Source: ZC4RG35 sp036375695 (GTDB lineage: Bacteria > Actinomycetota > Acidimicrobiia > Spongiisociales > ZC4RG35). Taken from it: a stretch of 64,000 bases of DNA. Under the pieces are notes generated by a model. It saw nothing but the letters and a program-made list of their open reading frames with translations. It had not been told where the DNA came from and searched no databases. Numbering within the stretch: position 1 is the stretch's first letter; each line of letters opens with the position of its first letter. The stretch is taken from positions 34,852-98,851 of the forward strand of contig DASVBU010000020.1 in the NCBI GenBank assembly GCA_036375695.1. The letters run 5' to 3'. Below, one piece after another: positions 16,136 to 24,309 of the stretch. The position numbers and the translations under genes are program-made.

Positions 16136-17410
16136 TCAGCCGCCGAGCTCCTCGTCGGTCGGGATCGCCGCGGCGTCGAACGCGCTCCCGACGTTCCACA
16201 GCATCCACCCCACTCCCCTTTCTTCGGCCGCCCGGATCGACTCCCGGATCTGTTCGTTGGTCCACCAGAACGCCTGCAGCCATGGACGGAGCACGGCGCC
16301 CTCCGCCAGCCGCGGGAGCGCGTCATCGACGGCGTCGGCGGTGACCTCGTAGGGTCGGGCGTTGGGGTCCGGGTATCCGAGCCAGCCCTCGGAGTAATGG
16401 CTCGGGTACACCATGGGGCTGACCGCGTCGAGATGGACCGACAGCTCCTCGGGGCGCTGGCCGAGACGCTGATCGTCCTCGAAGGACACGACGATCCCGA
16501 AAAGGTCGGCGCTGAGGGCACAACCCATGGGAGACACTGCCGCACGGACGGCCTCGATGAGCGCGGAGATGTTGGCGACGCGCTCTTCCTGGGTCATGTC
16601 GAGCTGGCCCGTCACGTTGGCGGTCCGACCGGCCGCGTACCTCACGTAGTCGAGCTGGATCTCGTCGAACCCGATCTCGCACGCCTCGACGGCGAGTTCG
16701 ACGAGGTACTCGCGGATTGCAGGCCCGGTGGGGTCCACCCACGGCCCGGCCATCTTCTCCTCGGGATGAGCCCTGACCCAGAAGGCGTCCTCGAGGGAGA
16801 CGATGCGTGTGATCGTGTAGAGACCTGCCTCCTTCGCCTCGGCAACACGTTGCGCCGGGTCGTACCAGGGGTCTACGGCGCCGATCTCGTGAGCCGTTGC
16901 CACACTCGTGTCGTAGAGGACCTGGCCGCCCTCCTGCTTGGTGTCGAACACGAAGGCGTTGACCGCGGTGGCCGCGGCGAGATCGAGCAGCCGCTGGTAG
17001 TGCTCATCCGAGCCGGCGGCCCCCGCACCGACCCGGATTCCCCGGATGGTGGCGGGCGTCATCCGCAACTCCATCGGCGCCTCCGCCCAGTCCGCTTCCA
17101 GGGTCTGCCATCCGGGCTTGGAGAACACCAGGGGACCGGCCTCCCGCGCCATCGCCTCGAAGCTCCCGTCGCCTCCGGTGGTCGTCATCGAACCCCCGAA
17201 CTCGACGGAGACGCCCGCGATCGGCCTCCCTCCGGCGTCGGTCACCCTTCCCGCGGCCACCACGGGCGGCCGGGTCGTCGTCGTGGTCGATGACGTCGTC
17301 GTGGTCGATGTCGACGTCGTACTGGTGGTCGTGGTGGGCTCGCCGAGCAAGGAGAACGCCTGGCAACCGGCCAGGGCGATGACCGCGACCAGGCCGGCGA
17401 CACGACGCAC
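16136..17410 (-). CDS. Putative glycoside hydrolase (DUF4015-like) lipoprotein
   Basis: Predicted surface lipoprotein of 424 residues. The GTG at 17410 gives a short signal peptide ending in the lipobox LAGC (Cys about 16). Next come a Thr/Ser-rich stretch, a carboxypeptidase-regulatory-like beta domain (AAGRVTDAGGRPIAGVSVEFGG) and a TIM-barrel-like domain with DTKQEGGQVLYDT, FDEIQLDYVRY and VSPMVYPSHY, as in the DUF4015 putative glycoside hydrolases. The acidic residues of QLDYVRY are likely catalytic candidates. It starts 5 bases after the upstream membrane-protein gene. Polysaccharide substrate unknown. Confidence 0.8.
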   Translation of the reverse strand: MRRVAGLVAVIALAGCQAFSLLGEPTTTTSTTSTSTTTTSSTTTTTRPPVVAAGRVTDAGGRPIAGVSVEFGGSMTTTGGDGSFEAMAREAGPLVFSKPGWQTLEADWAEAPMELRMTPATIRGIRVGAGAAGSDEHYQRLLDLAAATAVNAFVFDTKQEGGQVLYDTSVATAHEIGAVDPWYDPAQRVAEAKEAGLYTITRIVSLEDAFWVRAHPEEKMAGPWVDPTGPAIREYLVELAVEACEIGFDEIQLDYVRYAAGRTANVTGQLDMTQEERVANISALIEAVRAAVSPMGCALSADLFGIVVSFEDDQRLGQRPEELSVHLDAVSPMVYPSHYSEGWLGYPDPNARPYEVTADAVDDALPRLAEGAVLRPWLQAFWWTNEQIRESIRAAEERGVGWMLWNVGSAFDAAAIPTDEELGG

Positions 17411-17415
17411 CGGCT

Positions 17416-17868
17416 TCAGGCCCCCAGTTTGGCGACCATGCCGAAGATCGCGACGAGGACCAGCAGTGTGTCCAGCGTGGCGACACCGGCCAGGCGAGCC
17501 GTCGCCGCCCTGGTCCCGGCCTCGTCCCCCCGTTCGATGGCATCCGCGGCCTTGAAGCCGGCGGGCGTGAGCACCGCCATCCCGAGGACAGCCCCGATGA
17601 TCACCACGGTGAACCCGATGGTGACGAAGAGGTTCTCGAAGTCGTACGGCCCGTCGAGGACCAGCGGCACCCCGGTTCCCAGGAGCACGAGCCCGGCCGG
17701 CATGTAGAGACGACCCCCGAGCTTCGCCCCCACACGCATCCAGCCGGCGGCGAAGGAACTGCCCTCCGATCGGCCGATGCGAGCCACCGCCATCTGGACC
17801 ATGTTGGCGCCGAGCCATGTACCGGCCGCGGCGATGTGGAAGAACAACAGGACGTTTCGGAGTGTCAT
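17416..17868 (-). CDS. DUF2269-like four-helix membrane protein
   Basis: A 150-residue integral membrane protein with four hydrophobic helices (about 5-25, 50-70, 80-103 and 125-147). The opening RNVLLFFHIAAAGTWLGANMVQ contains the conserved His and Gly of small DUF2269-type proteins, whose function is unknown. The ATG at 17868 is preceded by GAGGAG at good spacing. Upstream frame extension is shadow. It is probably co-transcribed with the following lipoprotein gene. Confidence 0.75.
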   Translation of the reverse strand: MTLRNVLLFFHIAAAGTWLGANMVQMAVARIGRSEGSSFAAGWMRVGAKLGGRLYMPAGLVLLGTGVPLVLDGPYDFENLFVTIGFTVVIIGAVLGMAVLTPAGFKAADAIERGDEAGTRAATARLAGVATLDTLLVLVAIFGMVAKLGA

Positions 17869-17950
17869 CCGGGCTCCTCGCTCGTCGAAGAAGTCGAGGT
17901 TATCGCCGCAATGCGCAAACCCCGGCGACCCGGTCAATACCATCGCCTCG

Positions 17951-18334
17951 ATGACCGACGACCGAGCCACCGCGCCAGGCTGCCGGGACGTCGCCGTCGT
18001 CACCGGGATCCTCCTCACCGCCGCGACCGTCATGGTCGCCATCGGGTTGTCGCTGATCGGCAGGGACGACTGCACGGGCGCCTGCGAGGTGGTCGCCCTC
18101 ACCAGCCTCTACGCGGGTGGCCCGGTCTCCGGGGCCCTCGGCGTCCTCTACGGAGGCGTGCACCTGGCCTGGCCCCTCGATATCACGCTCTGGGTGGTCG
18201 TCGCATTCGCCGCCGCGAGATGGGCCGGCGGCAGGGACCGCAGTCCCTTCCGCGTCGCCGTCGCCCTGATCCTCGTCGCCCTCGTCGTGGGACTAGTCCT
18301 TTCGCGGTTCGTCGAATTGGACATTACGGGCTGA
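17951..18334 (+). CDS. Small membrane protein, unknown
   Basis: A 127-residue protein with three likely transmembrane helices (about 13-35, 45-70 including a Gly-rich turn, and 100-120), and a Cys pair in the DDCTGACEVV loop that could form a disulfide outside the membrane. I recognise no family. The ATG at 17951 is supported by a TACCAT -10-like box (17938-17943) 7 bases upstream. It is divergent from the DUF2269-like gene and 27 bp ahead of the next small gene. Confidence 0.6.
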   Translation: MTDDRATAPGCRDVAVVTGILLTAATVMVAIGLSLIGRDDCTGACEVVALTSLYAGGPVSGALGVLYGGVHLAWPLDITLWVVVAFAAARWAGGRDRSPFRVAVALILVALVVGLVLSRFVELDITG

Positions 18335-18361
18335 AAGGCGACCACATAGGGTGGCCTCCGA

Positions 18362-18709
18362 ATGCTCAGCGTGACCACAGCCCTCACCCGCGTCGTCGTC
18401 GGACTCGCCCTCGCCGCCATCATCACGGCCTCGGCGTCCACCGTCACCTGGAGCGCCCCGGCGCCGGGTGCGGACCTCCAGCCCGTGGGAGATGCCGCGG
18501 GGCGTGTCATGATCACCCAGGACGGTGCGGACGTCGTCTGGGTCTCCGAAGATGGGCCCGTGGCCACGGTGATGACGCTGGGCTGGGAGGTCCAAGACGG
18601 AAACGTGGAACTGGGTGGCGCGATGACACTCGAGACCGTCTACCGGACCACGGGTGAGATCGGCATCGGCGAGCCGCCGAAGTCGGTCTCCTTCACCTTC
18701 GAGAGTTGA
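18362..18709 (+). CDS. Small exported or membrane-anchored protein, unknown
   Basis: A 115-residue protein whose first 30 residues form a signal peptide or anchor (RVVVGLALAAIITASAST). The remainder is acidic and beta-rich and shows no recognised domain (DAAGRVMITQDGADVVWVSEDG). A TAGGGT box at 18347-18352 lies 9 bases before the ATG. It converges with the M16 peptidase gene, ending 4 bp from it. Function unknown; coding status is supported by composition and the signal-like start only. Confidence 0.55.
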   Translation: MLSVTTALTRVVVGLALAAIITASASTVTWSAPAPGADLQPVGDAAGRVMITQDGADVVWVSEDGPVATVMTLGWEVQDGNVELGGAMTLETVYRTTGEIGIGEPPKSVSFTFES

Positions 18710-18713
18710 TCTC

Positions 18714-19973
18714 TCAGGCGACTTCCAGGTATCGCTCCAGATCCGATTCGTCGAACGGGCCGACCGCGCCCAGGGTTCGCACATCCGACCCGTATAGGTC
18801 CGCGGCCACGGCCTTGACGTCGGCGAGGTCCACCGCTTCGAGACGGGCGATTCGCTCGTCGACCGACAGGTGCGGGAGCCCGGTCAGCTCGTCCCGCCCC
18901 AGCCGGATCATGCGTGAGTTCGGGTCCTCCATGGAGAGGGCGATACCGCCCCGCATCGAGCCCTTGGCCCGCTCCAATTCCTCCTCGGTGATCCCCTCGG
19001 CGACCACCTTGGCCAGCTCGGCCTGGACGAGATCCAGGCAGGTGTCGGTCTGTGAGGGCGTCGTCCCCACGTAGACGCCCCAGGCGCCGGCGTCGGCGTA
19101 GGAGAGACGGAATGAGTAGACCGAGTACGCCAGACCGCGTTCCTCCCTGATCTCCCGAAAGAGCCGTGACGACATCCCGCCGCCCATGATGTGGTTGAGG
19201 ATCTCGAACGCCCATCTCCGCTCGTCTGCCCGATGCAGGCCCGGTCCCCCGACCACGACGTGCGCCTGCTCGGTGTCTCGTCGGGTCACCCGAATGCCCG
19301 GCTGGAACTCGACCGGCCCGTGATGATGGGTCACCGGCTCGCCATCCCAGTCGCCGAAGCGCTCGGCGACCATGCCGACCACCTCGTCGTGCTCCAGTGA
19401 GCCGGCTGCGGCCACGACCATCGACCCGGCGCCGTAGCGGCGCTTCCAGTACCCGGTGATGTCGTCCCGGGTCATGGCGCGGATCGAATCCCTGGTCCCG
19501 AGAACGGGGCGCTCCAGGTAGTGGCCGGCGAAGACCTGGGCGGTGAAGTTCTCGTGGGCGAGATCGTCGGGGTCGTCCTCCGACATGTTGATCTCCTCGA
19601 TCACCACCTGGCGCTCCGACTCGATCTCGTGGGGTCGGAACGCGGGCCGCTGCAGGATCTCGGCGAGCACGTCGAGACCGGTCCCGAGGTCCCGGTCGAG
19701 CAACCTCGCCCAGTAGCACGTGGCCTCCTTGGAGGTGAAGGCGTTCGACTCGGCGCCGATGGCGTCGAACGTCTCGGAGACCTGACGTGCCGACAGCTTC
19801 TCCGACCCCTTGAACAGCAGATGCTCGAGGAAGTGGGAGACGCCCGCCTCGTTGCCGTGCTCGTCCCGGGTCCCGGTGTCCACCCAGCAGCCGAGAGCGA
19901 TCGACCTCATCGACGGCATGCGCTCGGTGATCACGCGGAGCCCGTTGGGCAAGGTTGTCAGCTCGTAGTGCAC
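18714..19973 (-). CDS. M16 family zinc peptidase (insulinase/MPP-like)
   Basis: Processing-peptidase-like M16 enzyme of 419 residues. The inverted zinc motif HFLEH appears near residue 49 (SHFLEHLLFKG), with the distal Glu in AFTSKEATCYWAR, followed by a non-catalytic M16C-type half with the RGLAYSVYSF region. I place the start at GTG 19973, where homology begins. A TACGCT box (19984-19979) lies 6 bases upstream. A longer frame reads into the TACCAAG repeat and is rejected. There is no signal peptide. The peptidase is divergent from the VWA/AAA pair. Confidence 0.9.
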   Translation of the reverse strand: MHYELTTLPNGLRVITERMPSMRSIALGCWVDTGTRDEHGNEAGVSHFLEHLLFKGSEKLSARQVSETFDAIGAESNAFTSKEATCYWARLLDRDLGTGLDVLAEILQRPAFRPHEIESERQVVIEEINMSEDDPDDLAHENFTAQVFAGHYLERPVLGTRDSIRAMTRDDITGYWKRRYGAGSMVVAAAGSLEHDEVVGMVAERFGDWDGEPVTHHHGPVEFQPGIRVTRRDTEQAHVVVGGPGLHRADERRWAFEILNHIMGGGMSSRLFREIREERGLAYSVYSFRLSYADAGAWGVYVGTTPSQTDTCLDLVQAELAKVVAEGITEEELERAKGSMRGGIALSMEDPNSRMIRLGRDELTGLPHLSVDERIARLEAVDLADVKAVAADLYGSDVRTLGAVGPFDESDLERYLEVA

Positions 19974-19984
19974 GGGCCAAGCGT

Positions 19985-20022
19985 AGGTACTTGGTACCTG
20001 GTACTTCGTACTTGGTACTTGG
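19985..20022. repeat. TACCAAG heptad repeat, about 5 units, inverted orientation
   Basis: Copies of the 7-bp unit read as GGTACTT/GGTACCT on the plus strand. The array directly abuts the -10 box of the M16 peptidase promoter, so it occupies the place of the -35 region and any upstream binding site. Further repeat-like GTACC fragments continue to about 20043. Confidence 0.75.
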
Positions 20023-20094
20023 AAGCACTCCGTACCCCGGTACAGCAACTCCTGCCTGCGGCAGAAGTTGCTCCATATGAGACAATGGTCGGTC

Positions 20095-22167
20095 ATGCGC
20101 GCCCGCGAGCAGACGTTCCTGAGCGAGATGATCGGACCCGAGGACCGGGCCATCGAAGCCGTGGTGGCGCGCTACCAGCGGGTGGCGCCCGCCGTGACCC
20201 GGCTGGCCCGAAGCCTCTCCGGCAACCAGAGCCTGCGCGTGCGTCTCGGATCCGAGCCGGCCGCATCGGACGAGGAAATCGTCTGTGACCCCCGCATCTT
20301 CCAGGCCGCCTACCTGCGCAATGCCCCCGTCACCCCCGATGAGGTGGCACTGGCCTCGGCGCTCCACGAGGTGATGCATCTCGTCTCGACCAACCTCGAC
20401 GAAAGGAGGCCCCTCCCCGAGAACTGGCCGATCGCGGACAAGGAGAAGGCGGACGGTGTCGAGGTCGACCTGCTCACCGCGCTCGAGAGGACCGAGCGAC
20501 CCGTGGCCGAGGTGCTCTTCTTCAGCCTGGAGGACGCCCGGCAGGAGGTGCAGGGTCTCGGCGCCTACCCCGGGGCGCGATCGGTGCTGGCCGACCTCTA
20601 CATGTCCTCGCTGAGCCACGCCATCGCCAAGTCCGGTTCGCTGAGCCAGTTCGTCCTCGGCTGCTTCCTCCTCACTGGGGGCTACGTGGACCGTGAGGTC
20701 CTGGAGCGCCGTTTCGATGCCCGCGCCGCCGTCGCCCTCGACGACGCCACCCGGATCTGTCTCGAGGCGGCCGAGACGGACGATCCCTGGGTCGTGGCGC
20801 GCCTCGCCCTGGAGTTGGAGGAGATCGCCCGCGTCCACGGCCTGATCACCCAGGTCGAGGAGAACGCCACCCGGGCGCAGCAGCGGGCCGCGGCCCAGAA
20901 GGACGCCACCGACGCCGCCGAGGGAATCGACACCGTCCGCATCCTCTCTCCCATCGTCCACGACATGCAGTCGTACCAGGACACCCGTAGGTCGGCGGAG
21001 GACGCCACCAAGCGGGGCCCGGCCGACATCGCCTCCGACGAGTCCACTGAGCAGCTGCTCCGGGTCAGCCAGGCTCCCGAGGTGTTCCTCCCGAACGGCC
21101 AGGGTGGCCGCCTCGTGGTCGCCCCCATTCCCAAGGCGTTCGCCGGGTTTTCGGAGGAGGGGCATCAGGCCATCGCCGCCGCGGCCAAGGCGTGGGACCT
21201 GGCCCAGCGCCGCGTGTCCGGGGAGCTGTTCCCGCTGTTCGCGGCGAACCAGCGCCGCGGCCTGCGTTCGGGCTATGACCAGGGCGACGTCTCGCCTCAT
21301 GCCGCCCTCTTCATCGGGGCCGGGCTATACCAGAGGCTCTACGAGCGGCGCGCGGCCCGGACCCGTCGTCGCTATGCCGTCTCACTCCTGGTCGACGCCT
21401 CCGCGTCGATGCTGAGCCCCGGGAGGAGCCCCGGACCGGGTAGCTCCTGGGCGATGTCGGCGGCCATGCTCGGCGCCTGGACCATGGCGCAACTCTGCGA
21501 CGAGCTCCAGATCGACTTCGAGGTCGCCCTGTTCAACCGCGGGTTCGCAGCCCGCGTCGACGACACCGAGGAGAGCTACCGCCGGGCCCGCTCCGCGGCC
21601 ACCGCCGGGCTTCGCCGCAGCCAGGGGGCCGCCGCCGACAGACTCATCTCCACCGTGAACCACTACCTGGTGAAGCCGTTCGACCGCCGCTGGCGGGATG
21701 CCGAACCGGCGCTTGCCGGCCTGTTCTTCACCGCTGCCGAGCCGACGCGGGCCGCCACCCTCGCCCGCCGCAGCCCCGAGACCGCTCCGCCGGTGTCGTT
21801 GTTCGAGAAGGCCGCCAACGTCGACGAGCTCAACGTGATCCACGCCGCCGAGCGTATGGGCCGGATGGGCGCCGACGTGCGCATCCTCCTCGTGCTCGCC
21901 GACGGGATGACCCGGGGCTCGCTGCAGGCGTTGGCCGATTCGGTCGCCACGGTGGAGGCGGGTGGCGCCACCGTGATCGGCATCGGCATCGGTGACCACA
22001 CGGTGGACCTGGCCTACGGCCGCCATCAGGTGGTGGACCGCCCGGACCAGTTGGCCCGGGCCATGATCGACGGGACCCGACTCGCCCTGCGCCGCAGCCT
22101 GGGCCTGTCCGGGATGGACACGTGGTGGCTGCGGGCGTCCGGATACGAGGAGGATCGAGTTGCCTGA
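20095..22167 (+). CDS. CobT/NorD-like VWA protein with an N-terminal HExxH (zincin-like) region
   Basis: A 690-residue protein. The N-terminal part has HEVMH at residues 91-95, then SLEDARQE at about 145-151. The LEDAR segment resembles that of CobT/NorD-type VWA proteins and could also give the third ligand of a zincin. An acidic, Ala/Gln-rich middle (270-310) follows, then a C-terminal VWA domain with the MIDAS motif DASAS near 433, an NVDELN segment and LADG. No signal peptide. The start is uncertain: ATG 20077 is the alternative. It is coupled by an 8-bp overlap to the CobS-like AAA gene, so it is probably a chaperone-type VWA/AAA system. Cobalt insertion is unlikely, since no cobN is present. 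Confidence 0.75.
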   Translation: MRAREQTFLSEMIGPEDRAIEAVVARYQRVAPAVTRLARSLSGNQSLRVRLGSEPAASDEEIVCDPRIFQAAYLRNAPVTPDEVALASALHEVMHLVSTNLDERRPLPENWPIADKEKADGVEVDLLTALERTERPVAEVLFFSLEDARQEVQGLGAYPGARSVLADLYMSSLSHAIAKSGSLSQFVLGCFLLTGGYVDREVLERRFDARAAVALDDATRICLEAAETDDPWVVARLALELEEIARVHGLITQVEENATRAQQRAAAQKDATDAAEGIDTVRILSPIVHDMQSYQDTRRSAEDATKRGPADIASDESTEQLLRVSQAPEVFLPNGQGGRLVVAPIPKAFAGFSEEGHQAIAAAAKAWDLAQRRVSGELFPLFAANQRRGLRSGYDQGDVSPHAALFIGAGLYQRLYERRAARTRRRYAVSLLVDASASMLSPGRSPGPGSSWAMSAAMLGAWTMAQLCDELQIDFEVALFNRGFAARVDDTEESYRRARSAATAGLRRSQGAAADRLISTVNHYLVKPFDRRWRDAEPALAGLFFTAAEPTRAATLARRSPETAPPVSLFEKAANVDELNVIHAAERMGRMGADVRILLVLADGMTRGSLQALADSVATVEAGGATVIGIGIGDHTVDLAYGRHQVVDRPDQLARAMIDGTRLALRRSLGLSGMDTWWLRASGYEEDRVA

Positions 22168-23170
22168 GAAAGTCGTCTTCGAGGACCCACGCGGCGAAGG
22201 GCCGCCCATCGAGCTGGAGAAGTTCGAGCTCGACCCGTCGGTGCCCGACTTCGATTTCAGGGCCCGCAAGATCCCCCAGCCCGACCCTCACTACGTGGAC
22301 CTGGGGATGCTCTATCGCTTCGCCCAGATCGAATGGGCCCGACGCTCCGGCGCCGAGGGTCTGGCGCCTCTCCATGTGGCGGTGCGCGGTCACATGGGGA
22401 CCGGCAAGGACCACGACATCGAGCAGTTCGCCGCCGCGTTGGGTCTCCCCTACTTCCGAATCCCGCTCACGGGCGAGGTGCGCGACGTGACCCTCATCGG
22501 GTCCACACAGCTCCACGGAGACGGCAAGGGTGGCACCGAGAGCCGCTGGCAGGACGGCGAGATCACCCGGGCCATCAGGGGCCCGGGCCTGGTCAACCTC
22601 TCCGAGTTGAACGCCGCCGGCGCCGAGACCCTCTTCGCCCTGCACGGCCTTCTCGACCGCTATGCCGCACTCGACCTCCCCACGGGCGAGACGGTGCCGC
22701 TGAGAGAGGACGTTCGCGTCTTCGGGACGATGAACCCGACCGACATACGGGACTACGCAGGCACCCAGACACTGAACAAGGCATTCGCCGACCGCTGGGT
22801 GATCTGGGAGAAGCGGTTCCCCGGTGAGGACCAGGTGACGGTGATGCTGAAGCGGCGCTATCCGTCGATGACCGAGGCGTACGTCAAGGCGATCTCCCGG
22901 CTCACCGTGGAGATCAACGCGTCCTTCGAGACCCGCGACACGGGTGTGAGGGTCGAGACGCCGCTCTCACTCCGGACGGTCCTCGACCGGATCCCCGCCG
23001 GCCTCCTAATCCACGCCCGGGATTCGGACCCGTTGCGGCGGACCTGGGAGGAGTTCGTGCTGCCCCAGGTCGACGCCTACGACCGTGACCACTACGAGAC
23101 CGTGTGGAACGCCGTCGTCAGGCGCGGGCCGTCCGAGCGTCCGTACGGTCCCGGCGTCCCGATACCCTGA
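22160..23170 (+). CDS. CobS/MoxR-like AAA protein with altered Walker motifs
   Basis: A 336-residue AAA protein aligning with CobS over the P-loop region (GHMGTGKDHDIEQFAAALG versus GHHGTGKST in CobS) and Walker B. The Walker A Ser/Thr is Asp84. The Walker B aspartate is Ser148 (LVNLSELN) while the catalytic Glu149 remains. The sensor-1-like segment VFGTMNPTD and the arginine-finger region KAFADRWVIW are present. The TTG start at 22160 has a strong GGAGGA upstream and overlaps the VWA gene by 8 bases. Whether it hydrolyses ATP is open; it may use the exchanged pair or only bind nucleotide. Confidence 0.85.
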   Translation: MPEKVVFEDPRGEGPPIELEKFELDPSVPDFDFRARKIPQPDPHYVDLGMLYRFAQIEWARRSGAEGLAPLHVAVRGHMGTGKDHDIEQFAAALGLPYFRIPLTGEVRDVTLIGSTQLHGDGKGGTESRWQDGEITRAIRGPGLVNLSELNAAGAETLFALHGLLDRYAALDLPTGETVPLREDVRVFGTMNPTDIRDYAGTQTLNKAFADRWVIWEKRFPGEDQVTVMLKRRYPSMTEAYVKAISRLTVEINASFETRDTGVRVETPLSLRTVLDRIPAGLLIHARDSDPLRRTWEEFVLPQVDAYDRDHYETVWNAVVRRGPSERPYGPGVPIP

Positions 23171-23175
23171 GTCCG

Positions 23176-24258
23176 GTGGCATACGAACTCAACGACTCCG
23201 ACCTGCAGGAGCGGATCGTCCAACTCGTCGCCGATGCCGCCGACGGGGACAACCAGGACCTGATCGCCGAGATGATCACGACGGTCATCAAGCTGCACAG
23301 GGACAACGCCACCCGGGGTGACTTGAAGCTGATCAACACGGCGCTCAAGGAGATGCGCTACTCCAACCTGGTGTTCTCCCGGCACCAGGAGCCGAAGGTG
23401 ACGATCTTCGGCTCGGCGCGGATCAAGGAGGGAGACCCGAACTTCGAGCTCGCCGCCGAGTTCGCCGCCGACATGGTCGGCCACGGGTGGGGTGTGATCA
23501 CGGGCGCGGGCCCCGGGATCATGGAGGCCGGGAGCAAGGGAGCCGGTCCCGACAACTCCTACGGGGTCAACATCCGGCTCCCGTTCGAGGACGAGGCGAA
23601 CTCCTATCTCCGCCCCGACCGGACCGTCAACTTCAAGTACTTCTTCACCAGGAAGCTCGGCTTCGTCAAGGAGTCACACGCCTTCGCCATCTTCCCGGGT
23701 GGCTGGGGCACCCTCGACGAGGCCTTCGAACTGCTCACGCTGGTGCAGACCGGGAAGAGCGACCTCCACCCGATCGTGCTCATCGAGGCCGAAGGCACCG
23801 GCTTCTGGGGCCCGTTGATCGGGGTGGTCCGGGACGTCCAGGCCAAGCTGGGCCTGATCTCTCCCGACGATCTCTCGCTGTTCCTGCACACCACGAGCTC
23901 GGAGGAGGCGTGCGAGCACATCCGCCACTTCTACTCCAACTACCACTCGCAGCGGTACGTGGGCGGTCGCCTCGTCCTCCGTCTCCGTGTCGCCCCGACG
24001 GAGGAGCAACTCGCCGAGCTCAGCAGGGAATTCGCCGACATACTCGTCGATGGGGCGATCGAGACCGCAGAGCCGTCACCGGGCGAAATCGCCGACGGCG
24101 ACGCCCTCGAATTGGCCCGCGTGTCGCTGCATTTCAACCGGAGGAGCTTCGGACGTCTCCGCCAGTTGATCGACCGTCTCAACGACCTGGCACAGCTCCC
24201 GGACATGGTGGAGGTGCCCACTCCGATGACCGAGGAGATGGCCGAACGGCCCTGGTGA
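23176..24258 (+). CDS. LOG family (cytokinin-activating / nucleotide phosphoribohydrolase-like) protein
   Basis: A 360-residue protein with a Rossmann-like LOG domain: FGSARI near residue 80, GAGPGIMEA, and the signature PGGWGTLDE, in which Trp replaces the usual variable residue of PGGxGTxxE. LOG proteins release the base from nucleoside monophosphates. The extra N-terminal helical part (about 70 residues) and C-terminal helical part (about 90 residues) place it with the longer PpnN-like forms. The GTG at 23176 has a TACCCT box (23163-23168) 7 bases upstream. It begins 5 bp after the AAA gene but probably has its own promoter. Confidence 0.85.
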   Translation: MAYELNDSDLQERIVQLVADAADGDNQDLIAEMITTVIKLHRDNATRGDLKLINTALKEMRYSNLVFSRHQEPKVTIFGSARIKEGDPNFELAAEFAADMVGHGWGVITGAGPGIMEAGSKGAGPDNSYGVNIRLPFEDEANSYLRPDRTVNFKYFFTRKLGFVKESHAFAIFPGGWGTLDEAFELLTLVQTGKSDLHPIVLIEAEGTGFWGPLIGVVRDVQAKLGLISPDDLSLFLHTTSSEEACEHIRHFYSNYHSQRYVGGRLVLRLRVAPTEEQLAELSREFADILVDGAIETAEPSPGEIADGDALELARVSLHFNRRSFGRLRQLIDRLNDLAQLPDMVEVPTPMTEEMAERPW

Positions 24259-24296
24259 ACCCCCCTTCGCCTTGGAAATAGGGTCGTATCGCACGG

Positions 24297-24309
24297 TAGA
24301 ATCCTGCCG
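24297..24309 (+). promoter_or_regulatory. Leaderless promoter of the DinB/MDMPI-like gene
   Basis: TAGAAT (24297-24302) is a near-consensus -10 box ending 7 bases before the GTG start at 24310, with a TTGGAA -35-like element at 24272-24277. It fits the TANNNT-plus-6-to-9 spacing seen at many genes here and is one of its cleanest examples. Confidence 0.6.

Noticed and set aside
18640..21300. Very long open frames on the strand opposite real genes (this one and others at 6319-8673 plus and 58728-61559 minus)
   Set aside because: They lie wholly across genes with firm motifs, have Arg/Gly/His-rich composition, and arise because high-GC third positions suppress stop codons. None shows a domain.
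20095..23170. Aerobic cobaltochelatase CobS/CobT
   Set aside because: No cobN or other cobalamin gene is nearby, the AAA magnesium ligands are altered, and the VWA protein has an unrelated HExxH N-terminal part.
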